A DNA stretch of 64,000 bases from UBA2779 sp965232615 (lineage in GTDB: Bacteria; Spirochaetota; Spirochaetia; DSM-2461): positions 1,984,001 through 2,048,000 of the forward strand of contig OZ246985.1 in assembly GCA_965232615.1 (NCBI GenBank), in the 5' to 3' direction. The position numbers and the translations under genes are program-made. Positions 1 to 8,061 of the stretch are shown one piece after another. Numbering within the stretch: position 1 is the first letter of the stretch; each line of letters begins with the position of its first letter. The notes beneath the pieces were generated by a model. It saw only the letters and a program-made list of their open reading frames with translations. It was not told the origin of the DNA and searched no databases.

Positions 1-20
1 TCATCGCCGGGTTATGTGTT

Positions 21-914
21 TTATTGGGTGAACTTCCAAACATCTTGAATCAGAAAATTATCGAAAGTTTTAATGTGATCTTTGAGTATAGCTTCTGTTT
101 TCATATTGGGTCTAATATCAAAGTAATACACACCGTCCAAAGGATTTAGTTTTATAGTGTAGCCCTTAAAATGCCCCGGAAGAAAAGTGGCATTAATGCC
201 ATATTTGCCTTCTTTCCCTTTTCGTTGAACATCGTTTAGAAAAATTGCAAAATGAGGTGTTTCCGTATCTGTCAAGCGATTGTAAAGAAATTTATCAATA
301 AAAATTTTATCAGCCCTATCTTTGCTTGATGTCTTAACCGAGCCAATCGCTTTGGTCACATCCTCTACCTTTATTATCAAGTCATGTTGGTATCTCATTT
401 TGAATGCTTCAACGCCATCAACCTCGACTGGAACAGATATATTGCCATCAGTAACATCAATGCCTATTTCAAGAATAATTAAGCGGATAAAACGCTCAAA
501 TAAGTCACCATTTATTTTCCTTGCAGTATTTGACTTGTTTGCTGGCAGTGCATCCAATGCTGCTCCAATAGATTGTTGGCAGGTATAGATGTAGTCATTC
601 AGCAGTTTTCGATTAGACTTCGTTTTTGCAGACTTGCCCCTAATATTTTTGAGAATTGACAAAAACTTATTACGGTTAGAATCAAAAGCCTCTATCGAAA
701 GCATGAGATTACTATTGACAGGTCGTGTTACATTAAACGTCCCATCTTTTTTATATTGAAAGAACTGATAGTTGTTTTCATTCTTGGATACTATTACTGC
801 TTGTAATTTTGTTTTTATAAATTCCAAGTAGTTCAGGCAAAAATCTGTGTAATCAGCGATAGACAGAAAGTTGTCTTTGTTTGTTGCAGTGCTGACAATT
901 CTTTTTAAATTCAT
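21..914 (-). CDS. Putative type II restriction endonuclease
   Basis: This 297-residue protein is read as the nuclease of a restriction-modification pair, mainly from context: its start overlaps the stop of the upstream DNA methyltransferase by 4 bp (ATGA), so the two are translationally coupled. The C-terminal half contains HDLIIK followed by GSVKTSSKDR, which resembles the spaced acidic and Lys residues of a PD-(D/E)XK core, but I cannot assign every catalytic residue. The N-terminal half is lysine-rich and has no domain I recognise. The stop lies 20 bp from the window edge. The recognition sequence cannot be predicted. Assignment as a restriction enzyme is inference; a conserved protein of another role beside a methylase is the alternative. 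Confidence 0.7.
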   Translation of the reverse strand: MNLKRIVSTATNKDNFLSIADYTDFCLNYLEFIKTKLQAVIVSKNENNYQFFQYKKDGTFNVTRPVNSNLMLSIEAFDSNRNKFLSILKNIRGKSAKTKSNRKLLNDYIYTCQQSIGAALDALPANKSNTARKINGDLFERFIRLIILEIGIDVTDGNISVPVEVDGVEAFKMRYQHDLIIKVEDVTKAIGSVKTSSKDRADKIFIDKFLYNRLTDTETPHFAIFLNDVQRKGKEGKYGINATFLPGHFKGYTIKLNPLDGVYYFDIRPNMKTEAILKDHIKTFDNFLIQDVWKFTQ

Positions 915-1864
915 CTGATTGAATTCCTTCTGTCATAATTTGCCCTGTCAATGGCAATCCATTCTTCTTTTCTTTTATAAGCCACATTTTCCAAACGCTC
1001 AATTGCCCATTCATTATATTCATGAGACAGATCACAGCCAAGCCACTGACGACCTAACTGTTCAGCGACAACAAGAGTTGTTCCTGAACCGGAAAACGGA
1101 TCAATAACCAAGTCGTTTTCATTTGAAGATGCAAGCACAAGCTTCCTTAGCAACTCCTCCGGTTTTTGCGTGGGATGGGGCGTTTTTTCTCCCATACCAT
1201 TGCAGGTTGTCGGGACTTCGAGGATGTCTTTGGGTTTTGCTCCTTGAGGATGTGGTGTCCAAATATCTTTTCTCTTTCCTCCGTTGCCGTACTGACTTGT
1301 CTCTGCCTGGGGATGAGAAGGATATTTAAGTGTGTGTCTCCCATATGGTATTCTCACATCGTCAATATTCATTGTGAATTTTTTGCTTTTTCGGAGATGC
1401 AGGATGCTTTCGTGTGAACGTCCCCAGTCTTTTCCCAAATTCGCCTTATTCTTATAATACCAAACTATCCACTTGCAGCCTTTAAAATATTTCATGGATG
1501 GGTGTTTCAGATCAGCTAATATTTCTGAAAATCCACAGATATAAAGGGTTCCCGTTTTTTTTAAAACTCTGGCTGCTTCCTCAATCCATTTCATTGACCA
1601 GTCAATATATTTTTCCTGACTTTCAAATTTATCCCAGTCAGCCTTTTTTATATTGTATGGAGGATCAGCAAAAATAAGATCAACTGTCTTGCTTTCGATG
1701 CTTTTCAGCCATTCAACACTGTCACCCTCATACAATGTATTTTCTTTACTTTTATAAACAGGAAAAAACGAGACATTTTCTACTGTCGGCAATTGTGTTC
1801 CTCTCATTGGCAATTCAAAAAAGGGTGCCTGTTTTGTCTCTGTTTTCATCTTCTTTACTGGCAT
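911..1864 (-). CDS. DNA methyltransferase, beta class (N6-adenine or N4-cytosine)
   Basis: This enzyme transfers a methyl group from S-adenosylmethionine to an exocyclic amino group in DNA and protects the host from the partner nuclease. The catalytic motif IV, FADPPYN, sits at residues 65-71. The AdoMet-binding motif I, FSGSGTT, sits at about residues 257-263. Catalytic before AdoMet-binding is the order of the beta class. Length (317 residues) is normal for the family. HPTQKPEELL, typical just before motif I in these enzymes, is also present. The start at 1864 lies about 20 bp from an attC-like site, so the pair could be carried as an integron cassette. Its stop overlaps the start of the putative endonuclease. 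Confidence 0.93.
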   Translation of the reverse strand: MPVKKMKTETKQAPFFELPMRGTQLPTVENVSFFPVYKSKENTLYEGDSVEWLKSIESKTVDLIFADPPYNIKKADWDKFESQEKYIDWSMKWIEEAARVLKKTGTLYICGFSEILADLKHPSMKYFKGCKWIVWYYKNKANLGKDWGRSHESILHLRKSKKFTMNIDDVRIPYGRHTLKYPSHPQAETSQYGNGGKRKDIWTPHPQGAKPKDILEVPTTCNGMGEKTPHPTQKPEELLRKLVLASSNENDLVIDPFSGSGTTLVVAEQLGRQWLGCDLSHEYNEWAIERLENVAYKRKEEWIAIDRANYDRRNSIR

Positions 1865-1884
1865 TGGTTTCCTTCATCTTTGAC

Positions 1885-1975
1885 ACATAACGACCAAGCT
1901 CACCGGCGTGCTGAAGCCGCAGAGCGAAGCGGCGCGGATTCAGCACGTCCGTGTCGATGCGGTTGTTCGACGTCC
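1885..1975 (-). repeat. attC-like imperfect palindrome 1
   Basis: The stretch has an outer imperfect inverted repeat: ATAACGACC near 1888 against GGTTGTTCG near 1965. Inside it is a perfect arm pair, CGTGCTGAA and TTCAGCACG, around a short loop. On the minus strand the end reads TCGTTATGT, close to the GTTRRRY core of integron recombination sites. It overlaps the 3' end of the 312-residue gene, which is where a cassette attC belongs. The call rests on structure and position; no integrase is visible in the window. Confidence 0.45.
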
Positions 1976-2878
1976 ATTCTTCAGGTAAGTAATCAAACGT
2001 CCTGTGTCCTGACGTGCACTTGGCAACGCATGATTCAGATTCTGCAGAAGCTCCAAGAACACAGCGTGGGCTTCGTCGTCTTCGCCGTTCTCCACAAGGA
2101 ACGCGGTCTTGACGACATGTGTGTCAAAGGCGACGGAAAGGCACTCCATGCAACCGGGGGTGGCCAGCAAGCTCCGCGAGGCTGCAGCGTAAAGAACTCG
2201 GAACCTCGGCAACTCATAGTGACGCGCCAGATATCTCTCCCGGAAGGTGCGAGCCATCGCTAGTTCTACGCAATCATCAGGATGTCCGTTCAGCCTGCAA
2301 GCTGCCGTGGTCAGGAAGCAGTCGCCGCCCCCCTTGTTCATCCCGTATTCCATTAGCTCTCTCGTGTTGGAAAGATAGTCTCCCCACAAATTGTAAACAG
2401 TCAGATCAACCGCGATGACTCCAGGTTCCTCCGGGAAGTTGGACCGCGGGATCTTGATCCACGTATCCGTCCAACGCGTGCTTTCGTATGCCGGCTTCAA
2501 GGTGGAGTCGAATTCGTGGAAGACGCCCCCGTTGAAGCGACTCAACTGGAGCTTGACAACGACACTCTCGTACTTGCTGTTGACCACATCAAGGTCGTAG
2601 TAGAGCTGGAACGAGTCTCTCCATCCAGGCCAATGGAGATTTGACACATGCGCTCCCACGACTGATAGGTTTCGGTTGACAGTATGCTGGGACGCATTGA
2701 CATACTGTGCAAGGCTGTTGCCGCAATTGGAGCAGTATTCCGAGTTCACCACTTGATTCGTGATGTCCTCAATGCGAGGGTTCCCGCACCGTGTGCAGTT
2801 CACTACGGTATCTAGTAGGCGGGAGACCCCCCACGATATTCCCGCGTTGAGTACCATAGAGAAGAGGTCCACTGCCAT
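1940..2878 (-). CDS. Hypothetical protein with zinc-ribbon and CFLTTA motif
   Basis: Function is unknown. The N-terminus has a hydrophobic stretch (about residues 2-25), then two Cys pairs, CTRCG (from about 28) and CSNCG (about 50), that look like a zinc ribbon. The middle is beta-rich and unassigned. Near residue 188 is the segment CFLTTAACRLNGHPDDC followed by a helical region. I recognise the CFLTTA plus DDC pattern as recurring in uncharacterised bacterial proteins, often at the C-terminus. The gene is clearly more GC-rich than the methylase next to it. It lies between attC-like sites in the same orientation as its neighbours, as expected of an integron cassette gene. The last residues overlap the attC-like palindrome, so the true end could be set by the cassette junction. 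Confidence 0.7.
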   Translation of the reverse strand: MAVDLFSMVLNAGISWGVSRLLDTVVNCTRCGNPRIEDITNQVVNSEYCSNCGNSLAQYVNASQHTVNRNLSVVGAHVSNLHWPGWRDSFQLYYDLDVVNSKYESVVVKLQLSRFNGGVFHEFDSTLKPAYESTRWTDTWIKIPRSNFPEEPGVIAVDLTVYNLWGDYLSNTRELMEYGMNKGGGDCFLTTAACRLNGHPDDCVELAMARTFRERYLARHYELPRFRVLYAAASRSLLATPGCMECLSVAFDTHVVKTAFLVENGEDDEAHAVFLELLQNLNHALPSARQDTGRLITYLKNGRRTTASTRTC

Positions 2879-2879
2879 C

Positions 2880-2945
2880 GTTTCTTCCTCCCGCCCAACG
2901 CTATGCTAAGCGGTTTCGCCAACTTCTGAATAACCGCCATTTTAC
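2880..2945 (-). repeat. attC-like site 2 (partial)
   Basis: On the minus strand this gap contains GCGTTGGGC, whose GTTGGGC matches the integron core GTTRRRY, preceded by the arm pair GCGGTT and AACCGC. It separates the retropepsin-like gene from the CFLTTA gene and lies at the 3' side of the former. A clear R'' partner is not visible, so this is a weak or degenerate site. Confidence 0.3.
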
Positions 2946-3031
2946 CAGATAACTACTGAATCGCAAGAACCATCTTTTTGTGGTAATCACCCGGCGAAAT
3001 CCGTCTTCAGCAATTTGTTCGATGCTGCGTC

Positions 3032-3415
3032 TCAGAACTCTACAAACTCGTCGGGATAGTGAGACATATCGAGCTTCTCTTCATCCGGAATCGGACGAAC
3101 ACCCCATTGCTGCATGGCAATCGCGCCGAATAGGACTTCGATGTCCTTCCCGTCATCATCCTTACCGATGCTGTCGATGACCATTGCGTGTATTGAAATG
3201 GCGTGGCCCTGAATATCTGCCTCGAGCACGGTTGTCTCGTTCGCCACCTTCACACCGCCCCCGAGTGCTGTGCGGTATGGCTTGTGGGCCTTACTCCTGG
3301 TAAGCACGGAGGCGACAGCCTGCGTAACGTACGTATTCCTCGCACCGGTATCAAACAGCGTCCAACTATCGCGGCCATTGACATTGATGTTTTGCCTGAT
3401 TCTCCCCATTGGCAT
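3032..3415 (-). CDS. Retropepsin-like aspartic protease domain protein
   Basis: A small protein (about 127 residues) containing LFDTGARNTYV, the D-T-G-A signature of single-domain aspartic proteases, followed by a glycine-rich strand and a hydrophobic strand ending in LFGAIAMQQWG, which resembles the second conserved part (LGxxxL) of retropepsin folds. Such proteins act as dimers, each subunit giving one Asp. I place the start at the ATG at 3415 because AAAGGAAAGG lies just upstream; an earlier Met at 3445 lacks this. The substrate is unknown. Base composition is GC-rich like the neighbouring CFLTTA gene and unlike the core genome. The gene sits between two attC-like sites, so it is probably an acquired cassette. 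Confidence 0.72.
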   Translation of the reverse strand: MPMGRIRQNINVNGRDSWTLFDTGARNTYVTQAVASVLTRSKAHKPYRTALGGGVKVANETTVLEADIQGHAISIHAMVIDSIGKDDDGKDIEVLFGAIAMQQWGVRPIPDEEKLDMSHYPDEFVEF

Positions 3416-3494
3416 GTCCTTTCCTTTGAATCTCGCGGCTCTCACTCTCTACCGTAGCACACCACAGTCGTAGGGTGCAAGCGCTTTCCCATTC

Positions 3495-3535
3495 CTGCAT
3501 CGAACGCCCGGCATCAGCGGCCGAGCGGGGCTGTG
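3495..3535 (-). repeat. attC-like remnant 3
   Basis: The segment CGAACGCCCGGCATCAGCGG reads on the minus strand as a GC-rich stem ending in GGGCGTTCGAT, a near match to the attC core. It is followed within about 200 bp by the IS256 element, and no further cassette gene is seen upstream, so an array may have been truncated here. It is weak evidence alone and useful only with sites 1 and 2. Confidence 0.3.
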
Positions 3536-3740
3536 TCAGAAACTGCTTAAAAACCGAATAGAAATCTTTTCACTTGAATTTTCTCGCATCCTTCAATATT
3601 TTCAGTATTGGTCCGATAATTCGCCCACCTAGCAAAAATTCCGCCAAAACAAGCTATAAATGAGCAAACAAATGAATACAAGCTAACAACAAGAGTATTT
3701 AAGGGCCTTAATACCCCTACAGTACCCATCTTACGCAGGT

Positions 3741-5141
3741 GAGTTATTGTCAATAGTTGTGGATGAGAAAATTTCAAATCCTTCATTTTTTTCACGCGGC
3801 CTCTTCCTTGAAGACTCCATCTTTACAAAACACACCCTCAATAACCCTGGGGATTAGCTTGTATCCACGTAGCTTTCGCCAGTTCTTTTCAGCCTCCAGG
3901 CAGAGCTTCCAAACCATACTTAATGTTGCCACCCTTGAACCACAGCCCCTGGTTCTCTTCGTTCTAAGGCGGACAGTAGCAAAGGTTGACTCAATCGGGT
4001 TGGTCGTCCTGATGTGAGTCCAGTGCATCGCCGGAAATTTGTAGAACGTGAACAGCTTCTCCCTGTCCTTTTCCAGACACTGGGTGGCCCTGGGGTATTT
4101 AGCCTGAAAGGAATCAATGAATAAGTCATAGGCTTTAAGAGCATTCTGCTCGGTATCTGCCATATACATTTCATGAATCATTGACTTGGCCTTGCCCTGG
4201 ATATTCCTGGGCATTTTGTTTAACACATTCGCTGTCTTGTGCACCCAGCAACGCTGTTTTTTTGTTTCGGGAAAGATTTCATCCAGGGCATTCCAGAAAC
4301 CCAGCGCACCATCCCCAATGGCCAGCCTGGGGGCGGTGGTGAGACCCCGGGCTTTCAGTTGGAGCAGTATCTCCCTCCAGCTTTGTGAGCTTTCCCTGTA
4401 TCCGTCACTGACGGCTAGAAGTTCCTTCTTCCCATCCCTGTCAGCTCCCATGATTACAAGAATGCAGCTCCTTTGATCATCAAGCCTTACATTGAAGTAG
4501 ATGCCGTCCACCCAGATGTAGGCGTATTCCTTAGCTTTCAAATCACGTTTCTCCCACTGAAGAAACTCATCTTCCCAGAACCTTTTCAAGCGGACTATGT
4601 TCGTCGCCGACAGTCCGGCAATACCTTCACCCAGAATCGAGGCAAGAGCTGTCTGGAAAGCAGATGTGGACACACCACTGAGGTACAGCGCCGGAACAAG
4701 GTTGTCGATACTGGGAGTTCTGCGCATATAGGTTGGCAGTATGGCACTGGTGAAGCGATCCTCTCGCTTGCTCTTTAATTTCCTGTCATCCACTCTTGGA
4801 ACCTTGATTTGCATTTGACCAGCCCCTGTCACAATTTTTCGTTGGGCGTGGTAACCATTGCGTACAACCTTGCGCTGATTATTCTGATCACGCTCATGTT
4901 TATGGGCATTGATGTAGTCTTCCACTTCTAACTCCAGGGCATGAATAAGCATCTTTCTGGCTCCCTCTCGCAAAACCTGATCCAAAACCGATTCTGTTTC
5001 GCTTTTCAGCACTTCCGAATCATTTCCGTTTGTTGTAAACTCTTCCATAGAGCATCTCCTTTCTGTTTGGCTTTTTCACCAATTATTTTACAGAAGGATT
5101 TGCTCTTTTTTTACCCCATCCACAACTTTTGACTATATCTC
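3741..5141 (-). mobile_element. IS256-family insertion sequence, complete
   Basis: The element is about 1.4 kb with imperfect terminal inverted repeats: GAGTTATTGTCAATAGTTG at 3741 and, read inward from 5141, GAGATATAGTCAAAAGTTG, both continuing TGGATG. The ends were fixed by comparison with the decayed second copy at 11615-12218, which shares the same termini. It carries one transposase gene. No 8-bp target duplication is visible (left flank acgcaggt, right flank tcggcgat). The right end lies only 20 bp before the first CRISPR repeat. Confidence 0.88.
3792..5048 (-). CDS. IS256-family (mutator-type) transposase
   Basis: A 418-residue DDE transposase of usual length with no frameshift. Recognisable parts are the N-terminal coiled region ending in VEDYINAHKHERD, the YAYIWVDGIYFNVR segment with the first catalytic Asp, the LAIGDGALGFWNAL segment with the second, and the C-terminal HWTHIRTTNPIESTFATVR, which carries the catalytic Glu of the family. 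It catalyses cut-and-paste or copy-out transposition of the surrounding element through its terminal repeats. SD-like AAAGGAGATGCTCT precedes the start. It appears intact, whereas the second copy at 11708 is deleted inside, so this copy could act on both sets of ends. Confidence 0.95.
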   Translation of the reverse strand: MEEFTTNGNDSEVLKSETESVLDQVLREGARKMLIHALELEVEDYINAHKHERDQNNQRKVVRNGYHAQRKIVTGAGQMQIKVPRVDDRKLKSKREDRFTSAILPTYMRRTPSIDNLVPALYLSGVSTSAFQTALASILGEGIAGLSATNIVRLKRFWEDEFLQWEKRDLKAKEYAYIWVDGIYFNVRLDDQRSCILVIMGADRDGKKELLAVSDGYRESSQSWREILLQLKARGLTTAPRLAIGDGALGFWNALDEIFPETKKQRCWVHKTANVLNKMPRNIQGKAKSMIHEMYMADTEQNALKAYDLFIDSFQAKYPRATQCLEKDREKLFTFYKFPAMHWTHIRTTNPIESTFATVRLRTKRTRGCGSRVATLSMVWKLCLEAEKNWRKLRGYKLIPRVIEGVFCKDGVFKEEAA

Positions 5142-5161
5142 TCGGCGATATACGAGGCTTC
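5142..5161 (+). other. 20-bp stub between IS256 end and first CRISPR repeat
   Basis: Only 20 bp (5142-5161) remain between the IS256 terminus and the first repeat. By the crRNA strand deduced from the tracrRNA anti-repeat, this is the leader side of the array, so the leader has been cut to this stub or displaced. No promoter fits inside it. Confidence 0.6.
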
Positions 5162-6709
5162 GTTGCGGGTTGAACCATTTTTCAAAGCGATTATACTTTG
5201 ACGCAAATTGATGCATTGAGTCCTGTGTTGCGGGTTGAACCATTTTTCAAAGCGATTATACTATACTCAAAGTGCGATTGTGCGCTTCAACTGTTGCGGG
5301 TTGAACCATTTTTCAAAGCGATTATACTAGATTGCGATTATGAATGCTGAAGCAAGAAGTTGCGGGTTGAACCATTTTTCAAAGCGATTATACTGATACT
5401 ATAATAAATACTTACAATATAAGTGTTGCGGGTTGAACCATTTTTCAAAGCGATTATACTTGATCCGACTGACCACGCCCATCAGTTCAGTTGCGGGTTG
5501 AACCATTTTTCAAAGCGATTATACTTGGCAGAATCTCTTTCGGTTAGCCCGAGCCGTTGCGGGTTGAACCATTTTTCAAAGCGATTATACTACCCATCAG
5601 TACGCAACCATCAAGGAGTAGTTGCGGGTTGAACCATTTTTCAAAGCGATTATACTCTTCGGAATTCCATCGATTTGAATCGCATTGTTGCGGGTTGAAC
5701 CATTTTTCAAAGCGATTATACTTTCCAAGTTCTGTCGTATGGTAAAGAGTTGTTGCGGGTTGAACCATTTTTCAAAGCGATTATACTATGACTCGCAATC
5801 CATCTTTGTTAGCAGTGTTGCGGGTTGAACCATTTTTCAAAGCGATTATACTGCTTAGGGCAACAGGCTGTAACCCCTGCATGTTGCGGGTTGAACCATT
5901 TTTCAAAGCGATTATACTAAAGCTGCTTCTGCTAGAAAGAAAATTGCAGTTGCGGGTTGAACCATTTTTCAAAGCGATTATACTTATATCCTTGAGGCAG
6001 GAGCCAGGAGCGAGTTGCGGGTTGAACCATTTTTCAAAGCGATTATACTCTAAAAAAATCAAACGGAGAGCCCATACAAGTTGCGGGTTGAACCATTTTT
6101 CAAAGCGATTATACTACTGTAACAGGCGAAGTGAGAAAGAAGGCCGTTGCGGGTTGAACCATTTTTCAAAGCGATTATACTTATGAGCAGTGCACACTGT
6201 GCGGATCCTATGTTGCGGGTTGAACCATTTTTCAAAGCGATTATACTGACTACCACGCAGGTCAAAGGCTGCATTGTGTTGCGGGTTGAACCATTTTTCA
6301 AAGCGATTATACTTCACAGGGAGCGGTTGCTCATTCCAGAAGTGTTGCGGGTTGAACCATTTTTCAAAGCGATTATACTCGATGAAATTTATGCATTCAC
6401 CGAATATCTGTTGCGGGTTGAACCATTTTTCAAAGCGATTATACTCGTATCCCCGGATTTAAGTGGGCCGAAAGAGTTGCGGGTTGAACCATTTTTCAAA
6501 GCGATTATACTCGGTCTGTATTTAATCCCTTCATCAATACGGTTGCGGGTTGAACCATTTTTCAAAGCGATTATACTCTTGAAGATGCGGGATTAAATGT
6601 TGTAAGCGTTGCGGGTTGAACCATTTTTCAAAGCGATTATACTATTCTTTGCCGATTGATAGATGGGTTGGGCGTTGCGGGTTGAACCATTTTTCAAAGC
6701 GATTATACT
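5162..6709 (+). CRISPR. Type II-C CRISPR array, 24 repeats and 23 spacers
   Basis: The repeat is 36 bp, starting GTTGCGGGTTGAACC and ending AAAGCGATTATACT. It occurs 24 times, at 5162, 5227, 5293, 5359 and so on to 6674, with 29-30 bp spacers, all different. All repeats look identical, including the last. The transcribed strand is plus, because the tracrRNA anti-repeat on the minus strand is complementary to it. Repeat positions 9-14 read TTGAAC and positions 31-36 TATACT, 16 bp apart, which is a sigma70-like promoter ending exactly at the repeat-spacer border. This mirrors Neisseria type II-C arrays, where each crRNA has its own promoter. Transcription would start about 7 nt into each spacer, giving guides of about 22-24 nt. 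The array runs toward cas2, converging with the cas genes. Confidence 0.99.
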
Positions 6710-6736
6710 AGGGCACCTTGAAAAAGGTGCCCTAGT
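6707..6736. terminator. Perfect 13-bp hairpin between array and cas2
   Basis: ACTAGGGCACCTT and AAGGTGCCCTAGT form a perfect stem around GAAA. The stem begins with the last three bases of the final CRISPR repeat. There is no T-run on either side, so it may be a transcription barrier between the convergent array and cas operon rather than a classic terminator. The arms resemble the ends (GGGCACCT / AGGTGCCC) of the dispersed MITE-like family, so it may instead be an end-to-end relic of one. Confidence 0.55.
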
Positions 6737-6799
6737 GTGGATTTAGCGGCACTAGAGCCATGTTTCAGGGCAGTCTTTCGGAGAAAAAAGGAACTATTC

Positions 6800-7105
6800 T
6801 CAGAACAATAGCAGTTGAGTATAGGTCTTTTTTTGCGGGCGGCTGTTATGTCCGATATAAGAACGCATACTTTCATACTGTTTATCCGTAATGGAGATTA
6901 TATCCACTCTCCCTGTCGGCGGCAAGGCGTTACGGATACGCCGTTCCACGGCTTCCCCCATCACCTTACCGGATAATGCCTTCATGTATACAGAGTACTG
7001 AGCCATGAAAAATCCCTCATCAAGAAGGTAGTTGCGGAATGCCGCAGCATTCTTGCGTTCATCGGGTTTAACCACAGGCAGATCAAACATAACCAGTAAC
7101 CACAT
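6800..7105 (-). CDS. cas2: CRISPR-associated endonuclease Cas2
   Basis: Cas2 forms the dimeric core of the Cas1-Cas2 integrase that inserts new spacers. The protein starts MWLLVMFDLPVVK, with the conserved Asp of the first beta strand, and has the typical DIISITDKQYESM strand near the end; about 101 residues is normal. I chose the ATG at 7105 because it overlaps the cas1 stop (TGATG), giving translational coupling; the upstream Met would lie inside cas1. It is the last gene of cas9-cas1-cas2. No csn2 or cas4 follows, which fits type II-C. Confidence 0.95.
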   Translation of the reverse strand: MWLLVMFDLPVVKPDERKNAAAFRNYLLDEGFFMAQYSVYMKALSGKVMGEAVERRIRNALPPTGRVDIISITDKQYESMRSYIGHNSRPQKKTYTQLLLF

Positions 7106-8055
7106 CAGTTTATATCCACTGAGAAACAAGTTTCAATCACCTCCCGAACGGCAGCTTGCCCCTTCCAGACAGGTATCTCAAGTACAGATTTCTTAAGTTC
7201 ATAACTCCGGTGCAGAGAGTAGCAGTAGGTTTCACAAAGATTGATTAAAGGCGTCAGTCCATTTTGACTCTGAAAATCTGTCCAGATAAGACGGGTCAAA
7301 ATAGTCTTATGATGTTTATCGACTTCCCCTCCATCCCGCTCATCGGGTTCGATATTATACACAATGGCATCAATAAAGGGACGGAGCGGTTCATGAAGAT
7401 CGTCCACGAGGGCAAAGAAATTCATCCTGCTCTTATGGTGCAGACCAAAACTTGGATGAAGTCCGGTTCCTACCAGAGAGCGGGCAACAAGCGAACGGGT
7501 TATGGCATAGCCGTAATTCAGAAACCGGTTGGCATCATGCAGGTTCTGATCTCGGCGGAAATCCGAGCCGAACAGAGTTTGCCAGTAGGCCCGGGATGCC
7601 ATCGCCTCCCTGTTGGTGGCATCTCCACTCTGAACATCTTTTGCCATCTGTTGCAATTTTTCTGCTGTCTCCTGATGCGCAGTGCAGATAAGCAACTGGG
7701 CCTGGTTCCTGATTTTTGCCTGAACGATTTTCTGCCAAAGACGCTTTCTTAGAGGTTGACTAACGCCGGCCTGTAATCGTATTCGGGCGGCGCTATCACA
7801 GTTGCCCTGAAGGGGCAGAGTATAGGAACTGGGCGAATATGACTGGTCGCAGAGAAGCATAATACAGCCTGTCTCGGTTAGCCGGTTGATAAGGGCCTTT
7901 GAGAAGCTGGCGCCCTGGGCCGTAATCAGTAAAACCCCAATGTCGGAGAGGGGAACGCGATCAATTTCACTTCGGTTTCTGGAAATTGTGAGAAAACCGC
8001 GATAGGCACTAAGATAGGCTCCTTCCCGAGTTATTTCAACAATACGCCGGGGCAT
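7105..8055 (-). CDS. cas1: CRISPR-associated endonuclease/integrase Cas1
   Basis: Cas1 is the metal-dependent integrase for spacer acquisition. The 316-residue protein has the family hallmarks: REAMASRAYW with the first metal-binding Glu, ANRFLNYGYAI, GLHPSFGLHH with the His, and FALVDDLHEPLRP with the acidic residues. The N-terminal beta domain (MPRRIVEITREGAYL) is intact. It starts 6 bp after the cas9 stop and overlaps cas2 by one base, so the three cas genes form one operon. All key residues are present, so adaptation could be functional if the remaining 20 bp of leader suffice. Confidence 0.96.
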   Translation of the reverse strand: MPRRIVEITREGAYLSAYRGFLTISRNRSEIDRVPLSDIGVLLITAQGASFSKALINRLTETGCIMLLCDQSYSPSSYTLPLQGNCDSAARIRLQAGVSQPLRKRLWQKIVQAKIRNQAQLLICTAHQETAEKLQQMAKDVQSGDATNREAMASRAYWQTLFGSDFRRDQNLHDANRFLNYGYAITRSLVARSLVGTGLHPSFGLHHKSRMNFFALVDDLHEPLRPFIDAIVYNIEPDERDGGEVDKHHKTILTRLIWTDFQSQNGLTPLINLCETYCYSLHRSYELKKSVLEIPVWKGQAAVREVIETCFSVDIN

Positions 8056-8061
8056 ACCTCT

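Noticed and set aside
3547..3795. 82-codon frame at the left end of IS256
   Set aside because: It crosses the inverted repeat of the IS, has no family resemblance and no ribosome site; only weakly hydrophobic by chance.
5423..6596. Several overlapping reading frames of repeated sequence (RVEPFFKAIIL and NRFEKWFNPQ patterns) on both strands
   Set aside because: They are translations of the CRISPR repeat and spacers, whose 65-66 bp period leaves frames open; not genes.
6800..8055. Type II-A or II-B assignment for the CRISPR system
   Set aside because: No csn2 or cas4 gene follows cas2, and Cas9 is of the compact II-C size.
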